Shown here piece by piece: positions 55,201-61,827 of a DNA stretch of 64,000 nt (position 1 is its first letter; each line of letters opens with the position of its first letter). The notes beneath the pieces were generated by a model, which was not told the origin of the DNA, searched no databases, and saw only the letters and a list, made by a program, of their open reading frames with translations. The stretch spans positions 96,032 through 160,031 of the forward strand of contig DASVQP010000027.1 in assembly GCA_036389135.1 (NCBI GenBank), read 5' to 3'. The translations under genes were made by a program, and so were the position numbers. The DNA is from Longimicrobium sp. GTDB taxonomy: Bacteria; Gemmatimonadota; Gemmatimonadetes; Longimicrobiales; Longimicrobiaceae.

Positions 55201-55385
55201 CTCCCGTATTCACGCGCCTCGCCGCGCGTTTTGCGGCCGAGGTCACGCTCTCTTTGTGGAACGACAGCCGACGCACACTGGGCGAAGCGGTGCAGGGGTT
55301 CAACCGCGCCCTAATCCGCTCCGGCAATCCGCTGGCTTTTGCTTTCACCTGTATCGGCAATGCAGACCTCACCCTCTCGCCCTGA
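52233..55385 (+). CDS. CHAT-domain (caspase-like) protease with helical-repeat N-terminus
   Basis: A 1050-residue soluble protein. ATG 52233 has an ideal AAGGAGG site. Residues 1 to about 440 are helical repeats (for example EQRTAAMLHLHEKGR, REQWAALQTARTIGDENLRA, KSRALASLAPRLELDQLDQV). A beta-rich domain follows (about 460-620, AYRLRVHVGTPLPASLVVGE). The C-terminal 300 residues look like CHAT: His897 in VVLGHLETGH and Cys960 in LLMACCSA, then the typical TSLTPLGVGAVVGTETPVF and a final GNADLTL. CHAT peptidases are caspase relatives that cut a partner protein once activated. The next gene starts seven bases on and encodes a membrane protein, the obvious partner. No other protease motif competes. 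Confidence 0.75.
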   Translation: MPDADRTREMEERIEGWLGDERTRAALLLELAPSVPEKLVRDFVRFAREIEEPLSRFLILQALSERASGSLREEVRREAGRAAEAVPDAEQRTAAMLHLHEKGRVPLGAVLETIDESRIIADPLLRARALAGVTQNLLRDPKGFQGADALRTFEALSRQLEVPAHDRGYPGTREALAQVTGDFLRGIAGRLTAREQWAALQTARTIGDENLRASTLVTMAPLLRDELRTEGVMAARELVGEEARARALIGFVPELGQAPGLQVGVAREALGLAHSIRHWQSQAAGFRRLNQGIPDAAVEDALSAELALRGAGVKSRALASLAPRLELDQLDQVAGAAVDLPHSWGKVHLLESARDRAGSLLEPRARRLARELEDRLQEIHWSPSAGYAAYGTGMAQRARSTGAALYDVLALRPRSFAAHDAEIASFVRWNPEAAADILVRRLRGEPPMPASPAYPRESSAARRVDIGIERLGGRDVFEGIDPEQALQPGQAYRLRVHVGTPLPASLVVGEVPPIDGLLPAPDDGRGHELDVVVFPKTFQLRSPAVQPLRLPLRGSSAPVFFTVNAPEKPGRAEMRIAVYHRGHMVQSFLLTAPVGEFATKRDRVQVRLDFAATEQLVTEEIEMLGERALSVGVNQDAGGSHTFMVKRGGTAEGFTLDETLVSRHVGEFRKLLEDATFVPPITPGQEKPRFNSYPDPGAETDPVFHGYVRLLADFGRNLYDMLQGKLSDAGHEEVRSLAEVSDKVIQVVRHDANMAFPWGIIYDYPLDSALVGAPTRPVCLGSPLPELGAAPASTRKWGCPHNPGHDVYCIEGFWGVRHRIEQRIGRTAGVETVVRRPAGRPGVMLATGIEDENANELAKQLGDDLGAELALLRKDDDLLDLLWDPARRPAVLVVLGHLETGHIQGEPPGPRIVLLPKSTWPPPAAVPKRHWLMPPAVTGMTQERGRWKDDPRTLVLLMACCSAATEVGTLNDLVTSLTPLGVGAVVGTETPVFTRLAARFAAEVTLSLWNDSRRTLGEAVQGFNRALIRSGNPLAFAFTCIGNADLTLSP

Positions 55386-55391
55386 GTCCCC

Positions 55392-57563
55392 ATGCGCGTC
55401 CCGCCTTGCAGGCTCTCCACTCTCCGCCGCGCCCTAATCCCCTGTTGTCTCCTTGCCCCGTTCGGGGTTCCCCTCGCCGGGGAGGCGCAGTGGCTCGCTC
55501 TGCCTCGCGGGGCGGAGTACCGTCTCCCGGCCGCCGGAGCTGGCACGACGCTGCGCATCCCCGTACGCTTGTCGGTGGGGGTGGCCTGGCCCCGCGTGGC
55601 CATTGTGGTGACGGACGTACACCGCGACGGACGCGGCGAGGAGTGGATGAGGTCCGCCCTCAATGGCCTCGCCAAGTCGCCCGCTGACGGGCTCGGCGGC
55701 CCCGCCCTGCTGCTGCCGGTTGCGGCGAGCTCGTTCCGTGAGGCGGGGACCTACACGGTGGACGTGGAGGCGACCGCCCCGGGGCGTGTGTTGCAGCGGC
55801 TGCAGCTCCGGCTCACTCGTCCGAGCGCGGTTCTGAACGCGTCCCCCGTCCAGCTGCGGCACGAGATCCCCCTGGGGGGAAGCCGAGGCTCCTGGGAAGG
55901 CTCTCTCCTGATTGCGGAGAGGTCCGGGGCCACGGGCATCAACGACATCACCGCCGCCGCGCCCCTGTTCGCGGGACGGCACGGCGCCACCCTGCGCTTC
56001 CGCGACGGCGCCGCGGGGGTCGCGCCGGGGACAGCCGCGCGCATCCCCTTCAGCGTGGACGGGGTTCTGCCGCTGGGCACCACGACGGGTACCATCCGGC
56101 TCTCCTCACCTCAACTCGCCGCGCCGCTGGACGTACCCATCACCATCACGATCTACCGGTCGCACAAGCTCCTGATCTGCGTCATCGTGGCGGGCCTCCT
56201 CCTGGGATGGCTGGTCCGCACCTACCTCACGCGCCGCATCGAACGGAACCGGTTGCGCGTGCAGGCGGACGACGTGCTCTTGCGAATGGAGGATGCCATC
56301 GTTGCGCACGCCGACCCGATCTTCCAATCAGCCGTGCGCGCCCTTGCTGACCCCCTGCGCGTGGCCCGTGATCGGGGTAAGTCCGAGTCGCTCACAACCG
56401 CGATCACAACCGCGGATACGCGCCTGAGGACCGCGCTCGAAGCGCTACAGATGCGGCTCGACCGAGCGCGCGAAAGGACAATGGTGCTGGCGCGGCTGGT
56501 GCGCACGGATTGGAGCCTGCCCGTCGGCCTCGCTCTGTCCATCGGCCACGCTCGTGAGGCCCAGTCTCTAGCGGAGGGTGCCCTCGCGACCGGCGACGCG
56601 CACGAGGCCGACCGCCTACTGGACGCCGCAGAGGAAGGGCTGAGGAACGCTTTCGACGACGCCCTGAGCACCTGGCCTATCGAACGCACGGCGGTGCTTG
56701 AAGCGCTGGCGGCGCTTCCCCCCGAAGTTCGGGAGAAGGCTCAACCCTGGATCGACGCGATCCGGACTGACACCGAAGCGTTGCAGCCCCGGGAAGGCGA
56801 GCAGGTCGAGTCCCTGCGTCCCGCACTTTCCACGATGCACCGGGCGCGAAAGCGCCAGGAGAGACTCGCAGGTCAGCTGGCCGAGTGGGTGGGTGCCTTG
56901 GCCGCGGCGGTGGAGGGGGCGCTCACCCGCGGAACACCGGTCCTGACGGCGTTGGCAGAGTTCCTGGGATCGATAGAGGCGTTCCGAGGGCGCGCGGGCG
57001 CGTACGGGCAGGATCCGGACGCGATGCTCGCGGGGGTCACGAGCGAGCTCCCCACCCTCCACCAAGCGTTTCGGAGCGTCATAGCGGCGCACACACCGCC
57101 GAATGCTATGGCGGAAGTTCAGGCGCTTCTGGCCGAAGGGCGCTACGTGGATGCTTCGGAGCGTGTCGCTCGAGCGGTGCAGCGGGAAGGCGTAGTGCTG
57201 CGGACGGGATCGCTCACCGCCACGAACGTCACCGGGTTCCGGGCTTCCGGTGGAGTTTCCGAGGTCGGCTCGCCGGACGCGGCCCGCGCCGACGCCGTGC
57301 CGGTACCCGGAATCGGGATCCCCGAGCGCGTGCGGGTGCACCGGGCTCGCGTCTGGCGGCAGCTGGTTCTCGACGAGGCGGTGCTCACCATGATCGTGGG
57401 TGCGGGCATCACGATCCTGGGATACTATCTGTATTCCCCCAGTTTCGTAGGGACTGGGCGCGAGTTGCTCACCATCTTCCTATGGGCCTTCGGGTTGGAT
57501 GTGGGAGCGCAAGTGCTCGTCGCGCAGAGCGCCCGGCTATCCGCATCCGGTGCAGCCGCGTGA
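55392..57563 (+). CDS. Multi-pass membrane protein partnered with the CHAT protease
   Basis: A 723-residue protein of no family I recognise. It has a signal peptide (LIPCCLLAPFGVPLAGEAQ), an outer beta-rich domain (about 30-255, e.g. TYTVDVEATAPGRVLQRL), a membrane segment (about 259-278, LLICVIVAGLLLGWLV), a long charged helical region (about 280-655) inside the cell, and two further hydrophobic segments near the end (VLTMIVGAGITILGYYLY and LLTIFLWAFGLDVGAQVL). It starts seven bases after the CHAT stop, so the pair is one operon. It could be the target of the protease, cut to open or disturb the membrane, or a receptor for it. It has no gasdermin-like sequence. Confidence 0.7.
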   Translation: MRVPPCRLSTLRRALIPCCLLAPFGVPLAGEAQWLALPRGAEYRLPAAGAGTTLRIPVRLSVGVAWPRVAIVVTDVHRDGRGEEWMRSALNGLAKSPADGLGGPALLLPVAASSFREAGTYTVDVEATAPGRVLQRLQLRLTRPSAVLNASPVQLRHEIPLGGSRGSWEGSLLIAERSGATGINDITAAAPLFAGRHGATLRFRDGAAGVAPGTAARIPFSVDGVLPLGTTTGTIRLSSPQLAAPLDVPITITIYRSHKLLICVIVAGLLLGWLVRTYLTRRIERNRLRVQADDVLLRMEDAIVAHADPIFQSAVRALADPLRVARDRGKSESLTTAITTADTRLRTALEALQMRLDRARERTMVLARLVRTDWSLPVGLALSIGHAREAQSLAEGALATGDAHEADRLLDAAEEGLRNAFDDALSTWPIERTAVLEALAALPPEVREKAQPWIDAIRTDTEALQPREGEQVESLRPALSTMHRARKRQERLAGQLAEWVGALAAAVEGALTRGTPVLTALAEFLGSIEAFRGRAGAYGQDPDAMLAGVTSELPTLHQAFRSVIAAHTPPNAMAEVQALLAEGRYVDASERVARAVQREGVVLRTGSLTATNVTGFRASGGVSEVGSPDAARADAVPVPGIGIPERVRVHRARVWRQLVLDEAVLTMIVGAGITILGYYLYSPSFVGTGRELLTIFLWAFGLDVGAQVLVAQSARLSASGAAA

Positions 57564-57796
57564 GCCGCATGGAGATTCCACGTTGCGGTACCGCGCTCTG
57601 CCCGCCGCATGTACGAGCGGATGGACACGGCCGCCCTGCCAATCGCCCACTGGTACCGCCTCGTCGCGCAGGCCGCCGGCCGCGACGTCCACGCGCCGGC
57701 TGCGGTGTAGTCCTGAACAGCGGAGTGCGGAGTGGAACATAGGCGCGGGAGTTCCCGTGCATTCCTCCTTCAATGGCTCGCGTTGCCCCTATCGCG
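57564..57796. other. Gap after the CHAT module with in-frame open continuation
   Basis: The frame of the membrane protein stays open past its TGA to a TAG at 57708-57710, including MYERMDTAALPIAHWYRLV. This may be the remnant tail of another gene or simple chance in high-GC DNA. Otherwise nothing is recognised. Confidence 0.35.
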
Positions 57797-58408
57797 TCAT
57801 CTCCCGAAGACCAGGTTAAGCCCCAGATGGACCGTGTCGTCCACCGCGATCTCTCCCAGCGACGTACCGCGGTAGGCCACGCCCCAGCGCTGCCGGTCGA
57901 TGGCGAGCTGCGCCGTCGCGCGCAGGCCGCCGCCGGAGAAAGGGACGGCGCGCGCGGCGAAGCGGACCGGGTGCGTCTGGCCGCGCAGGGTGAGGTCGCC
58001 CACGACGTCGTAGCTCCCCGGGCCGGAGGGCGTCACGCTGCGCAGGCGGAAGTCCGCGGCGGGATAGCGATCGGTGGCGAAGAAGTGGTCGCTGCGCAGG
58101 TGGTCGCGCAGGCGGCGGCGGGGAATGGGGTCGCTCTCCGGGATGTCAGTGACCTCGATGGCGTTCATGTCGATGCGGAAGGCGCCGCCGCGCACGTTCC
58201 CTCCCTCCGCCAGCAGGTAGCCCGCGGCGAGCCGAACAGTCCCCTCGTGACTCCCCCTCCCCCTGAACTTCGTGCCCTTCCAGCGGATGACCGACCGCGC
58301 CGGGTCGAGGCGCAGCGTGTCCTCGCGCGCGGCGGGCGCCGGCTCCGGGTGCGCGCCCGGAGTGCCGGGCGCGCAGAGGAGCACGAGTGCGAGCAGTCCG
58401 CCCATCAT
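57797..58408 (-). CDS. YceI-family lipid-binding-like protein, secreted
   Basis: A 203-residue protein from ATG 58408 with a signal peptide (MMGGLLALVLLCAPG). It has the YceI lipocalin-like pattern: LDPARSVIRWKGTKFRG, DHLRSDHFFATDRYPAADF, GDLTLRGQTHPVRF and the ending DDTVHLGLNLVFGR. YceI proteins bind polyisoprenoid-type lipids in the periplasm. Its ATGA overlaps the dioxygenase stop, placing it last in the sigma-FecR-dioxygenase-YceI run. A degraded copy of its 3' end lies at 51618-51705, on the other side of the CHAT module. Confidence 0.88.
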   Translation of the reverse strand: MMGGLLALVLLCAPGTPGAHPEPAPAAREDTLRLDPARSVIRWKGTKFRGRGSHEGTVRLAAGYLLAEGGNVRGGAFRIDMNAIEVTDIPESDPIPRRRLRDHLRSDHFFATDRYPAADFRLRSVTPSGPGSYDVVGDLTLRGQTHPVRFAARAVPFSGGGLRATAQLAIDRQRWGVAYRGTSLGEIAVDDTVHLGLNLVFGR

Positions 58409-59103
58409 CGGCCGACGTCCCGCAGGACGATGGTGCGCTCGCCGCGCCAGATGCCGTCGGGACCGCGGGTGAGCCGCACGATGCCGGAGCCGCCCCGATT
58501 CCGCACCTGCGTACGGTACGTGGGGGTGACGCGCGGGTCGCCCTCGAACACGAAGTCGTCGACGTACCCCTCCGCGCCCCGGCCCTCCTGGACGGTGGCG
58601 TGGATGTGTGCGGGGTCGAGCCGGCCTGGATAATGGCCGGGGCGGATGGTGGCCACGCAGTAGCGGCCCTGCGCGTCGGTACGCAGCCACCCGCGCAGGT
58701 AGCCGTGGCGGCGGCCGTTCCCCGCTTCGTCGCCGCGCCGGGGGTACACGCCGGCGGCGTTGGTCTGATAGAGGTAGAGGAGGACCCCCGCGGCCGGCGT
58801 GCGCCCATCCGCGCGCAGCACTCTGCCGGTGAGCACGAGCGGCTCGCCACGCTCTGCGTGATCCGCCAGGCGCACGGCCCAGGAGAGCCGCGACGGCGCC
58901 TCGGTGGCACCGCACCACTCACACGGCGGTGGATCGCGCCGCAGCGCCGCCAGGATGCGGTTGCGCGGCGCGTTGACGGCGGCGACTGCGCCGGGGCAGC
59001 CAGGCTTCAGCAGGGGGATGGAGTGATCGGGGAGGGCGGCGCCGGACGACGGCGTTGCGGATGCCAGCGCCGCGAAGAACAGGGCGGAGAGGAGGGTCGG
59101 CAT
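58405..59103 (-). CDS. Intradiol ring-cleavage dioxygenase-like protein, secreted
   Basis: A 232-residue protein with a signal peptide (LLSALFFAALASATPSSG). The family core is present: LVLTGRVLRADGRTPAAGV, LYLYQTNAAGVYPR, GWLRTDAQGRYCVATIRPG and HYPGRLDPAHIHATV, which together supply the usual Tyr, Tyr, His, His iron ligands. Typical members cut catechol or protocatechuate rings, but exported versions like this are poorly understood and may act on quinone- or phenol-type compounds in the envelope. It is coupled to YceI and lies 110 bases after the FecR gene. Confidence 0.85.
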   Translation of the reverse strand: MPTLLSALFFAALASATPSSGAALPDHSIPLLKPGCPGAVAAVNAPRNRILAALRRDPPPCEWCGATEAPSRLSWAVRLADHAERGEPLVLTGRVLRADGRTPAAGVLLYLYQTNAAGVYPRRGDEAGNGRRHGYLRGWLRTDAQGRYCVATIRPGHYPGRLDPAHIHATVQEGRGAEGYVDDFVFEGDPRVTPTYRTQVRNRGGSGIVRLTRGPDGIWRGERTIVLRDVGR

Positions 59104-59213
59104 TGTGTGGCTCCTGCTCGGGAGACGATCCGCGGACTCTCACCGCGGAGGGCGGGACGGTTGTCCCGCTCTCCCATACAGGTTGCGCCGAACCCGGTTG
59201 TGTTAGCGGCGGA

Positions 59214-60173
59214 CTACCAGAGCAGCCCCAGCTTGCGCTGCCACAGCTCCAGCGCGCGCCTGTCCAGCCGCAGAGTGGCGGCGCGGTCCGCACCCGCCGG
59301 CAGCGACGATACGGCCGCGAGACGGTCGTACACCCGCCCCCGCTCGGCGGCGGGGACGCGCTGGAGGAGGTGCCAGAGCATCGGCGCGGCATCCAACCCC
59401 GCCACGCTGGCCAGCGCCACATCCAGGTCGGCGTGGCGAAAGGTGCCGAAGTCCATCGCCACGAGCGCGTTCCGCAACGGCGCGGGGCTCCCGGCGGGGA
59501 ACGGGGTGCCGGGGCCGCGGCCGGGGCGCATCAACGCAACGCTTCCCGCGGGAACCACCGAGCGGCGGCCTCCGTTCACCAGCTCCACGTAGCCGGAGGT
59601 CACGTGGATCTGGCCGGAACCGTCGTCCTCCACCGTCAGCAGGTAGGCGCACCCCAGGTCGACGGCCAGCGCCGCGGGCGTCTCCACCAGAAAGACGCGG
59701 GGCGGCGACCACACTCGCGCGTCGATGGTGCCCCTGCGCAGCGCCATGCGGTGCTCGCCGCGGCGCGAGCGGAGGGCGGAAAGGCGGCTGTTCGGCCCCA
59801 CCTCCGCGAAGCCGATCCCGCCCAGCTCCACGCGGGCGCGGGAGCGCGCGTCGGTCTCCAGCCACTTCCCGGTGCGGAGCCGCTCCTCGCCGTCCACCCG
59901 CCCGCCGTCCACGCGCGGTGCCCCGACCAGCCCCGCCACCTGCCAGGCGTGCGGATCGTCGCGCAGCCACATCTGGCCCACGAAGAGCGCCAGCAGCAGC
60001 GTGGCCGCCATCGCGAGCGGCACCCACGCGCGAGTGGGGAAGCTGCGTCGTGCGGGAGGTACGGCAAGGGGGCGCTCCTGGTACGCCAGCGGCCGGAGGA
60101 GCCGTTCCAGCCGCTCCACCTCCGCGTCCGGTTTGGCGGACGGGTCCCACAGGTAGTCGTCGTGCTCAACCAT
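59214..60173 (-). CDS. FecR-domain anti-sigma factor
   Basis: A 319-residue protein from ATG 60173, overlapping the sigma gene by eight bases. The N-terminal 75 residues are cytoplasmic and contact the sigma factor; one membrane segment follows (WVPLAMAATLLLALFVGQMW), then a periplasmic FecR domain (GKWLETDARSRARVELGGIG, MALRRGTIDARVW, YVELVNGGRRSVVPAGS). FecR proteins hold the ECF sigma factor until an outer signal arrives. No TonB-dependent receptor is adjacent, so the signal route here is unclear. The gene reads cleanly through. Confidence 0.85.
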   Translation of the reverse strand: MVEHDDYLWDPSAKPDAEVERLERLLRPLAYQERPLAVPPARRSFPTRAWVPLAMAATLLLALFVGQMWLRDDPHAWQVAGLVGAPRVDGGRVDGEERLRTGKWLETDARSRARVELGGIGFAEVGPNSRLSALRSRRGEHRMALRRGTIDARVWSPPRVFLVETPAALAVDLGCAYLLTVEDDGSGQIHVTSGYVELVNGGRRSVVPAGSVALMRPGRGPGTPFPAGSPAPLRNALVAMDFGTFRHADLDVALASVAGLDAAPMLWHLLQRVPAAERGRVYDRLAAVSSLPAGADRAATLRLDRRALELWQRKLGLLW

Positions 60174-60828
60174 CGAAGCCTCCAAGCTCTTCCCTGAGCT
60201 GTTTCATGCCGCGATGCAGGTTCACCCGCACCGATCCGGGGGTGAGCCCCGTGCGCTCGGCGATCTCGGCGCCGCTCATCCCCTCCACCAGGCGCAGCAC
60301 GAGCGGCTCACGGTATGCCTCCGGGAGCCGGTGGATCGCCGCGAGCACGTCATCCACCCGCAGCTCGCCGGCCGACGGAGCCGCGGCCGGGTCGGGGACG
60401 TCGTCCTCGAGAGCCACCAGCCTGCGCCCGCCGCGGTGCAGCATGCGCGCGCGGTTGCGGGCGATGGCGGCGATCCACTTCACGAACGCCGCGGGCTCGC
60501 GCAGCGTGTGCATCCGTGCCAGGGCTGCGAGGAAGACGTCCTGCACCAGGTCTTCCGCCTCCTGCCGCGGTGCGTGGGCCAGCAGGATGCCGTGCACCAG
60601 CCGCCCGTGCAGCCGGTACAGCTCCGCGAACGCCCCGCGGTCGCCCGCCTGCGCGGCGCGGACCAGCGCGTCGTCCACGCCCGCGGCGGGTTCGCTGCGA
60701 ACACGAGCGAACGGGTTCAGCCGCACGCGCACCGGCGCCTGAACGGATAGCGCCTCATCCACCCGCCGCTCCTCGTAAGCCCGTGCGGACCATGCCACCT
60801 CTGGAAAGCCGGGAAAGCCGCCATGCAC
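60166..60828 (-). CDS. ECF-family RNA polymerase sigma factor
   Basis: A 220-residue protein, with sigma region 2 (FAELYRLHGRLVHGILLAHA and AEDLVQDVFLAALARM) and region 4 (AAIHRLPEAYREPLVLRLVE, then GAEIAERTGLTPGSVRVNLH). The N-terminal 45 residues are extra and may be untranslated: an internal start would leave a more normal length. It is translationally coupled to the FecR-type regulator and heads the operon with the dioxygenase and YceI genes. Those two are the likely targets together with itself. Confidence 0.9.
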   Translation of the reverse strand: MHGGFPGFPEVAWSARAYEERRVDEALSVQAPVRVRLNPFARVRSEPAAGVDDALVRAAQAGDRGAFAELYRLHGRLVHGILLAHAPRQEAEDLVQDVFLAALARMHTLREPAAFVKWIAAIARNRARMLHRGGRRLVALEDDVPDPAAAPSAGELRVDDVLAAIHRLPEAYREPLVLRLVEGMSGAEIAERTGLTPGSVRVNLHRGMKQLREELGGFDG

Positions 60829-60909
60829 CCTCGTGTTTTCTAAGATGCACTTCCGCCGCGGATGTTAACCGGCTGCCAGAGATGCTACACGCAAACGGCA
60901 ACTGCTTGG

Positions 60910-60937
60910 CTCACAGAGAGGCACAGAGACACGGAGA
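60910..60937. repeat. Intergenic repeat, family 1 (left-half, degraded)
   Basis: CTCACAGAGAGGCACAGAGA then CACGGAG resembles the left arm. It lies between the sigma factor and the VapC-like gene. Confidence 0.55.
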
Positions 60938-61014
60938 AATTGGGAGGGACGTCTTGAAAAACCGACTTGTACGCGTGAACGGAGGAGCGTGGGAAGATCA
61001 ACGGAAGGGCGCGA

Positions 61015-61485
61015 TCAGCACGCCTCGTAAGCCGCCACGTGGCCCTGCGACGCGTAGTGGAGAATCTCTTCGTCGCAGGTAAGCAGGATTGCGTTCAGGC
61101 GCCGCGCGGCCGCGACGATGAACCGGTCCGCGGGATCGCGGTGCTCCCGTTTGTCGCTTCTGCGCAACCACAGCGGGAGGATGGTGGAATCGATCGACAA
61201 GCGCGAATCGACGGGCATCACGCGCACGCCAGGATACCGTCTCTGGTCCTGCACCCAGGTGCGCAGATCACCTGCCACGAGGGCCCTTCCTCGTTCCGCC
61301 TTCAGGGCCATCTCCCAGACGGACGCGACGGAGACGAACAAGTGGCGGCGCTCGGCGGCTTCTTCGATCGCCACGAGCGCCGCTTCAGAAACCTGTCCCG
61401 TGCCCCCTGACTCGCCGCTGGCCCAGACCCAGATATGGGTGTCCAGAACGAGGCGGTCGGTATCGGTGAGCTCAGAGATCAGCAT
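61015..61485 (-). CDS. vapC: PIN-domain (VapC-like) ribonuclease toxin
   Basis: A 156-residue protein from ATG 61485. The PIN acidic residues are visible: Asp15 in LVLDTHIWVW, Glu in VASVWEMALKAERG, and Asp in REHRDPADRFIVAAA, followed by ILLTCDEEIL. VapC toxins cut tRNA or rRNA with a metal-dependent PIN site. It overlaps the antitoxin gene by 14 bases. The upstream TTG would add one residue. The module looks intact. Confidence 0.88.
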   Translation of the reverse strand: MLISELTDTDRLVLDTHIWVWASGESGGTGQVSEAALVAIEEAAERRHLFVSVASVWEMALKAERGRALVAGDLRTWVQDQRRYPGVRVMPVDSRLSIDSTILPLWLRRSDKREHRDPADRFIVAAARRLNAILLTCDEEILHYASQGHVAAYEAC

Positions 61486-61735
61486 CAACCTCCCAGTTAT
61501 CGCCGATGGGCGCCATCAGGTCCTCACGACTCGCCGAGATCACGCCACGCGATCGACCCACGAAGGGGCGCAACCCCTCCCCTCGGATCGGCGCGAGCTT
61601 CGCCACCGGACGGTTGCGCTTCGTGATGATGATCTCCTCGCCGGTTTCCTCCACCCGGTCCATCAGCTTCAGGCAGGTGGCTTTGAACTCCCCCGCCTGA
61701 ACCTGTCGGTGACCATTGATCGGTTTCGATGACAT
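61472..61735 (-). CDS. Phd/YefM-type antitoxin
   Basis: An 87-residue protein from ATG 61735 with an AAGGAGA site. It carries the Phd/YefM core: VQAGEFKATCLKLMDRVEET, then EEIIITKRNRPVAKLAPI, and a variable tail (VISASREDLMAPIGDNWEVD) that would bind the toxin. It lies upstream of and overlaps vapC, the usual order of antitoxin first. It should repress its own operon. Confidence 0.88.
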   Translation of the reverse strand: MSSKPINGHRQVQAGEFKATCLKLMDRVEETGEEIIITKRNRPVAKLAPIRGEGLRPFVGRSRGVISASREDLMAPIGDNWEVDADL

Positions 61736-61827
61736 ATCTTCTCCTTGGTGACTATTCAATATGGTCACGAACCGTCGGGGGCACAACCGGCAGATCACCG
61801 TTCTAGTGCAAGCCCTCAGAGCAGGCT

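Noticed and set aside
55392..57563. Gasdermin as the CHAT partner
   Set aside because: The protein has a signal peptide, an outer domain and three membrane segments, unlike bacterial gasdermins.
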